Source: CALDTK01 sp965215215
GTDB taxonomy: Bacteria > Bacteroidota > Bacteroidia > Chitinophagales > Saprospiraceae
Direction: 5' to 3'
DNA: 64,000 bases
Assembly: GCA_965215215.1 (NCBI GenBank)
Contig: OZ244043.1
Coordinates: forward strand, 4,030,001 to 4,094,000
Shown: positions 59,928 to 64,000 of the stretch, in pieces
Numbering within the stretch: position 1 is the stretch's first letter
Layout of the letters: each line of letters starts with the position of its first letter
Position numbers and translations under genes: made by a program
Notes under the pieces: model-generated
What the model was told of the DNA's origin: nothing
What the model saw: only the letters and a program-made list of their open reading frames with translations
The model's database searches: none

Positions 59928-61151
59928 CTAGACCGTCGTCCGGGTTAGCTGCCTGAGGTCGCGAATCTGCGACGCGACGCCGAATCCGATACGCGCGAAA
60001 TCGAACCGTTGCTCGATGAACTCACGCGCACTGGTGCCGATCCGGTCGAGCGCAGCGGGTTCGAGGTGGACGAAGCGGAGCTGGTCGACGAACGCGCTCG
60101 GGCTACGGCAGATCAGGACTTCTTTCCGGTTGGTCGCGTCGATGCCTTCCAGCCCCATATCGGTCGAGAGTACGACCCTGCCGGCGGCCATTGCGTCCAA
60201 GATCTTGACGCGCGTTCCGGAGCCGCTCAAGATCGGTGCGACCGTGAGCGGGAAGCGCTCCAGGAAGCTCCGCGAGGATTCCACCTCGCCGTGCACGTAC
60301 ACGTTCGCGCGCTCGAGTGCGAGAATCTCGGGGGGGGTCTTGCGGCCGGCGATATGGAACTGCAGGGTGGGGAACTCGCTGTGCAAGCGCGGCCAAACGG
60401 TGTGCAGGAACCACCGTAGACCCTCCTGGTTCGGCGCCCAGTCGAGCGAACCGATGAAGGAGATGGCGAACGGCAGGGCCGTGAGCGGCGGCGGGCTGCG
60501 CAGGGTCGGTGCGTCGGCCTCGTAGCCTACGGGCACCACGTGCATCCGGCCCCGGTACCCCAGGTCGCGACGGAACTGCTCTCCGTCGCGCTCGGTGATC
60601 GGCAGGAGCAAATCGGCACGACCGATCCACTCGCGTTCGAAGCGCTTGAGGCGCCGTGCGAACAACCGATATACGGGCCGCAGGGTCCACCCCTTGCGTT
60701 CGCCTATCCGCTCCCAGATCTCGTGTTCCAGGTTATGCGCGCGCAGCAACACCTTGGCGTTGCTGTGGGCGCGGATGGTCGGGATGTAAACGGCGAGGAT
60801 CGAGGTCTCGAGGATCACGGCGTCGTAGCTCTCCGAGACCAGGAGCGCTTCGAGTTGGCGACGGAAATTCTCGCTCACGAACCGGCTAACGTGGTAGCTG
60901 CCGGGCTGCAGCACGCTAGCGGCCGCGCGCCAGAGCTTGACGTCGTTGATGAGATCGCAGTGGTAGATCGCGCGGTAGTGCGGCAGGTCCACTCGCTCCG
61001 GCTCCGACACACGGTGCTTGCTGGTGTTAAACGAGAGCAGGTCGATGGAACACCCCGCTTCCACCAGGCCCTTCGCCAACGCTCGCACCGCGACCCCCTC
61101 ACCGTCCTTAACCGGATAGGGGAACTTTTTACAGACTTGCAGAATCCTCAT
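59928..61151 (-). CDS. Glycosyltransferase family 4-like protein
   Basis: A 407-residue GT-B enzyme, probably cytoplasmic or peripheral. The N-domain shows LQVCKKFPYPVKDGEGVAVRAL with LLSFNTSKH, and the C-domain FIGSLDWAPNQEGLRWF, HIAGRKTPPEI, YVHGEVESS, then APILSGSGTRVKILDAMAAG with the donor-binding Lys and the GLEGIDATN region. The EX7E pair typical of GT4 is less clear, with Asp in KILDAMA where Glu is usual. Substrates are unknown. It lies in the CPBP-M1-GT-ribB unit. Confidence 0.87.
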   Translation of the reverse strand: MRILQVCKKFPYPVKDGEGVAVRALAKGLVEAGCSIDLLSFNTSKHRVSEPERVDLPHYRAIYHCDLINDVKLWRAAASVLQPGSYHVSRFVSENFRRQLEALLVSESYDAVILETSILAVYIPTIRAHSNAKVLLRAHNLEHEIWERIGERKGWTLRPVYRLFARRLKRFEREWIGRADLLLPITERDGEQFRRDLGYRGRMHVVPVGYEADAPTLRSPPPLTALPFAISFIGSLDWAPNQEGLRWFLHTVWPRLHSEFPTLQFHIAGRKTPPEILALERANVYVHGEVESSRSFLERFPLTVAPILSGSGTRVKILDAMAAGRVVLSTDMGLEGIDATNRKEVLICRSPSAFVDQLRFVHLEPAALDRIGTSAREFIEQRFDFARIGFGVASQIRDLRQLTRTTV

Positions 61152-61180
61152 GCTCGGGGGGGCAAAGCTGTACGGCCTCG

Positions 61181-63067
61181 CTAATCGGGAGTGCCATTTT
61201 CGCCGGGGTAGATGTTATTCGAGCGATCGGCGTCGCTAAACTCGATGTCTGGGTCAACCTCTATACGCTCGATCTGTGCGCTTGGTACGTCGACGCGCAT
61301 CCGGTACGTCGGATTTGTCCAGGGCCAGTCATTCAGCAACGTTGCCCCCCCGAGCGGGGCGCTCCCGCGCTGGAGATCGATCGGGATGTAGTAGTCGGTC
61401 CGCTCACCGGTGCTTTGTACCACGCGGACACGCACGGGGAAAGGCATCACGCCCACGCGCCGTAGCACCACCTCGGCACCCGCACCGTCGCGCAGCGAGT
61501 CAACTGCGTAATCGACCTGGTGCGTTGTGTTGATCATGTACTGCGCGTACCAATCGAGCTGCTGCCCGCTCTCTTTCTCCATGATCCGCACGAAGTCATT
61601 GGGCGTCGGGTGGTAAAATTTCCAGGTGTCGAAGTACCGGCGCATACCGCGGTCGAAGGCCGCCTCGCCGATCAGACTGCGAAGCTCGTACAAGAAAAGC
61701 TCCCCCTTCACGTAGCTACCCACTCCGTAGGCGCCGTTCGTGGTGTAATGATCCGCGTGCGTGCTCAGCGCTTCGGCCGCCCCGGTATTCGCGAACCGGG
61801 CGTATCCCTCCACGGTACCGAGGTGCGGGTTGTCCGTGGCCTCCAGGCCGGGTACGAGCCCCTCCTCAGCCAGGTGGTTCATGACTTCGGCGGCCGCGAA
61901 ACTCGTGAAGCCCTCGTCCATCCACGGGTACAGGCTCTCGTTGGTCGCCAGCAGAAACTGAAACCAGGAGTGCATCAACTCGTGCACCGCCACGCCGACG
62001 AGGCTGGGCAGCGTCCTCTCACCGGTGATCAGGGTACACATCGCGTACTCCATCCCGCCGTCGCCGCCCTGGATGAATGCGTACTTTTTGTACGGGTACC
62101 GACCGTAGGTACGGTTGACGAACGCGAACGCGCTGTCGAGGATCAGCGGGAGCTGCTCCCAGTTCTCGGTCGTCTCCTCGCCGGGTTGAAAGTAGAATTC
62201 GACGGTCAAACTGTCGCCGCGTACGAGCTCGAGGCGCTCGTACTCCGGATCCGCCGCCCAGGAGAAATCGTGGACGCGCGGAGCGAGCCGGCGGTGGGCC
62301 CGCAGCGTCCCGCGCTTGATCCCCCGCCGGGTAGGTCGCGGGAAGGCACGTTCGTCTACCTCCGTTTCGTAGCCGGTTCCCGCGAACACGTAGTTTGCCG
62401 GTAGCGCGATACTCACGTCGAAATCACCCCAAACGCCGTGAAACTCCCGCCCGACGTACGGGTTCGGGTTCCAGCCCATGAAATCGTACTCGACGACCTT
62501 CGGGTACCACTGCGTCATCGAAAACTCGATGCCCTCCTCGTTGTCCCGCCCGCTCCGCCGGACCTGGAGGGGCACTTGCCCGCTGAAGGTGAGCTCGAAA
62601 CCCGTGGTCTCACCGGGTAGGATGGGTTCGACCAGTTCGACCACCAGAATGGTTTCTTCCTCGTTCAGGGTGGCCGCTTTGCCGTTTTGCGTCAGCGATT
62701 CCACGTGCAGGTAGCCGACTTCCCCCGCCGTGAGCTTCGAGATCCGATCGCCCACCCGGCGGTCGGCGTCGGGCAGGGCCTGCGAGCGTACGTCCATCAT
62801 GCTCCCGGGCTGAAAGGCATTCGGGTAGAGGTGAAAGAAGAATCGCGTCAGCGTATCGGGACTGTTGTTGGTGTACTCGATACGCTCCGTTCCGGTGTAC
62901 CGGTGCGCCTCCGCGTCGAGCGTCACGACCAAAGTGTAGTCCGCGCGTTGCTGCCAGTAGCCGGGGCGGGGCGGGCCCTGATCACTCCAGTCGGCTTGCG
63001 CCAAAACGGGGGTCAGGAGCGTCGTCAGGAGCGCGCACGCAACGGCGTGGCGGACAAGTTGGATCAT
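61181..63067 (-). CDS. Exported M1 family metallopeptidase
   Basis: A 628-residue zinc aminopeptidase-like protein with a signal peptide (1-23, ending PVLAQ). Residues 40-230 form the N-terminal saddle; the substrate motif GGMEYAM is at about 345-351. The zinc site is HELMH with the third ligand Glu in WMDEGFTSF 19 residues later, all intact. The Tyr of GAYGVGSYVKG is probably the transition-state residue. A periplasmic or surface peptide-degrading role is likely. It overlaps the CPBP protease gene by 4 nt. Confidence 0.92.
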   Translation of the reverse strand: MIQLVRHAVACALLTTLLTPVLAQADWSDQGPPRPGYWQQRADYTLVVTLDAEAHRYTGTERIEYTNNSPDTLTRFFFHLYPNAFQPGSMMDVRSQALPDADRRVGDRISKLTAGEVGYLHVESLTQNGKAATLNEEETILVVELVEPILPGETTGFELTFSGQVPLQVRRSGRDNEEGIEFSMTQWYPKVVEYDFMGWNPNPYVGREFHGVWGDFDVSIALPANYVFAGTGYETEVDERAFPRPTRRGIKRGTLRAHRRLAPRVHDFSWAADPEYERLELVRGDSLTVEFYFQPGEETTENWEQLPLILDSAFAFVNRTYGRYPYKKYAFIQGGDGGMEYAMCTLITGERTLPSLVGVAVHELMHSWFQFLLATNESLYPWMDEGFTSFAAAEVMNHLAEEGLVPGLEATDNPHLGTVEGYARFANTGAAEALSTHADHYTTNGAYGVGSYVKGELFLYELRSLIGEAAFDRGMRRYFDTWKFYHPTPNDFVRIMEKESGQQLDWYAQYMINTTHQVDYAVDSLRDGAGAEVVLRRVGVMPFPVRVRVVQSTGERTDYYIPIDLQRGSAPLGGATLLNDWPWTNPTYRMRVDVPSAQIERIEVDPDIEFSDADRSNNIYPGENGTPD

Positions 63068-63984
63068 ACGGCGTGGACTTTTCGGAATCGCGCGAGCTTC
63101 CAAGGGCTCGTTTTAGCGAAAGCGAAGGTGAAGATGGCGGCTTGCACCACAAAAAGGCTTAGGGTGAGCGGCGCATTCATCTGCGACATCGACACGAGCG
63201 CCGAAGACGGGAGCGCGGAACCTTCGAAATTGACGATCGAGGCTCCGTACATATTCGTAGCCAGGTGTACCCCGAGCGCGAGCTCGAGGCCGTCGTCGAG
63301 CACGGATACGAGGGCCAGCATGAGGCCGACCCCGACGTAGTAGGGCAGCATGAGGCCGACCCCGAACTTCGCGATCTCGGGGTTGCCGAGGTGCAGGACG
63401 CCGAACACGAGGGAGCTGGCGACCACGCCGAGCAGCGGCTGGGCCGTCCGGTGCGTTACCTCCTGGTGGAGGTAGCCCCGGATCGCCAACTCCTCGAAGG
63501 CGATCTGCGGCGGGATGAAGGCGAGCACGACGAGCATCATGGTGGCGAAGCTGCCGGGCTCGTAACTCACGGTGTAATCCTGTGGATTGAGCGCGTAGTT
63601 GAGTAGTTCGGCCAGCGACAACAGCGCTAGCCACAGCGTGAAGCCCGCCAACAGCCGGCCCCAGCGCACGGACGCGTGAGCCGTAACCACGCTCAGCGAC
63701 GCGCGGCGGTGCACGTACCGCACGCAGAGGAGTAGCGCCAGCAGGCCGGTGGCGAACGGCAAAAGCACGCAGAGCAGGTACAGGTCGGGGTCGAAGGCGT
63801 ACTTCTCGGGCGAGTACGAGCTAAAATCGAATCCGCGGTTCAAGACCTGCTCGTCGCTGGCGAGAAGCAAGCTCAGCGGGATCTGGCCGAGGAAAACGGA
63901 CGTAACCACGGCGGCCCCCGTTACCGCTACCCTCCACCAACTGGTCAGACCGAGCTGACTGAGGGACGAAAAACGCAGCTGCAT
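63064..63984 (-). CDS. CPBP family intramembrane metalloprotease
   Basis: A 306-residue membrane protein with about eight helices. The CPBP (Abi/CAAX) catalytic motifs are intact: FEELAIRGYL (EExxxR), FGVLH (FxxxH) and HLATN (HxxxN). Substrates of bacterial members are mostly unknown. A 20-nt direct repeat, spaced 30 nt, produces the protein repeat GVGLML-PYYV-GVGLML. It begins about 15 nt from the right edge of the window. Confidence 0.88.
   Translation of the reverse strand: MQLRFSSLSQLGLTSWWRVAVTGAAVVTSVFLGQIPLSLLLASDEQVLNRGFDFSSYSPEKYAFDPDLYLLCVLLPFATGLLALLLCVRYVHRRASLSVVTAHASVRWGRLLAGFTLWLALLSLAELLNYALNPQDYTVSYEPGSFATMMLVVLAFIPPQIAFEELAIRGYLHQEVTHRTAQPLLGVVASSLVFGVLHLGNPEIAKFGVGLMLPYYVGVGLMLALVSVLDDGLELALGVHLATNMYGASIVNFEGSALPSSALVSMSQMNAPLTLSLFVVQAAIFTFAFAKTSPWKLARFRKVHAV
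63316..63365 (+). repeat. 20-nt direct repeat within the CPBP gene
   Basis: CAGCATGAGGCCGACCCCGA occurs at 63316-63335 and again at 63346-63365, a 30-nt period that keeps frame. It encodes GVGLML twice in a membrane helix region near the HxxxN motif. This is consistent with a short tandem duplication of ten codons. Confidence 0.8.
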
Positions 63985-64000
63985 CCGCGCTTAGGCAGCT

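Overview
The window is a gene-dense, high-GC stretch of bacterial chromosome that looks like core genome of a member of the Bacteroidota. Pointers to that phylum are a PorP/SprF-type membrane protein and a type IX secretion C-terminal sorting domain, a large CarboxypepD_reg-TonB outer-membrane receptor, the short Bacteroidota-type arginine decarboxylase, a DUF5683 protein beside parB, LytTR/LytS regulators, and recurrent TAnnTTTG-like -7 promoter boxes. The high GC and gene set would fit a Lewinella/Saprospiria-like marine organism, but that placement is inference. I saw no rRNA, tRNA, CRISPR array, prophage or insertion sequence.

Layout. 1-6.7 kb: the 3' part of guaA, a PBP1-like lipoprotein, a LytS/LytTR two-component pair, then queD-like gene, folE, fabD and a yqgE-like gene. 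6.9-16.7 kb: HMG-CoA lyase-like gene, GNAT, DUF5683-parB, engB, a PlsB-like acyltransferase, a UbiA-like protein, an M42 peptidase, pyrE, a Nudix hydrolase and an exonuclease. 16.7-24.1 kb: arginine decarboxylase, a secreted GH5 glucanase preceded by a formylglycine-generating-enzyme-like lipoprotein, a DUF4272 protein and a TRAP solute receptor. 24.1-32.5 kb: a deacetylase-fold protein without metal ligands, ilvA, the TRAP permeases, a TPR protein and gyrA. 32.6-39.2 kb: photolyase, a three-gene Fe-S cluster, a PyrR-like phosphoribosyltransferase and a patatin. 39.2-47 kb: a TonB receptor with a possible coupled leader ORF, a GDPD lipoprotein, CtlX-like hydrolase, Dps, a beta-lactamase-fold lipoprotein without catalytic residues, and SUI1. 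47-54 kb: a polyamine cluster (carboxynorspermidine dehydrogenase, nspC, divergent agmatinase) with prmC, a flippase and a saccharopine dehydrogenase. 54-64 kb: a cytidine deaminase gene broken by one in-frame TGA, kdsB, a LysM protein, a cystathionine beta-synthase-like gene, PorP/SprF, a RibB with decayed RibA domain, a glycosyltransferase, an M1 peptidase and a CPBP protease.

How genes fit together. Arginine decarboxylase, agmatinase, carboxynorspermidine dehydrogenase and carboxynorspermidine decarboxylase together would give arginine -> agmatine -> putrescine -> carboxyspermidine -> spermidine. DctP, DctQ and DctM form one TRAP transporter split over two strands, and the permeases lie in line with ilvA, which makes a 2-oxoacid. 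Many neighbours on one strand overlap by 4 nt (ATGA/GTGA/TTGA), and at least seven convergent pairs overlap at their 3' ends, so the chromosome is tightly packed.

Most notable: the cdd nonsense codon exactly between the two zinc cysteines; three enzyme-fold proteins that have lost their catalytic or metal residues; a mirror-symmetric divergent promoter between parB and engB; and a 16-codon Shine-Dalgarno-led ORF overlapping the TonB-receptor start by 4 nt. I found no clearly new defence or mobile system.
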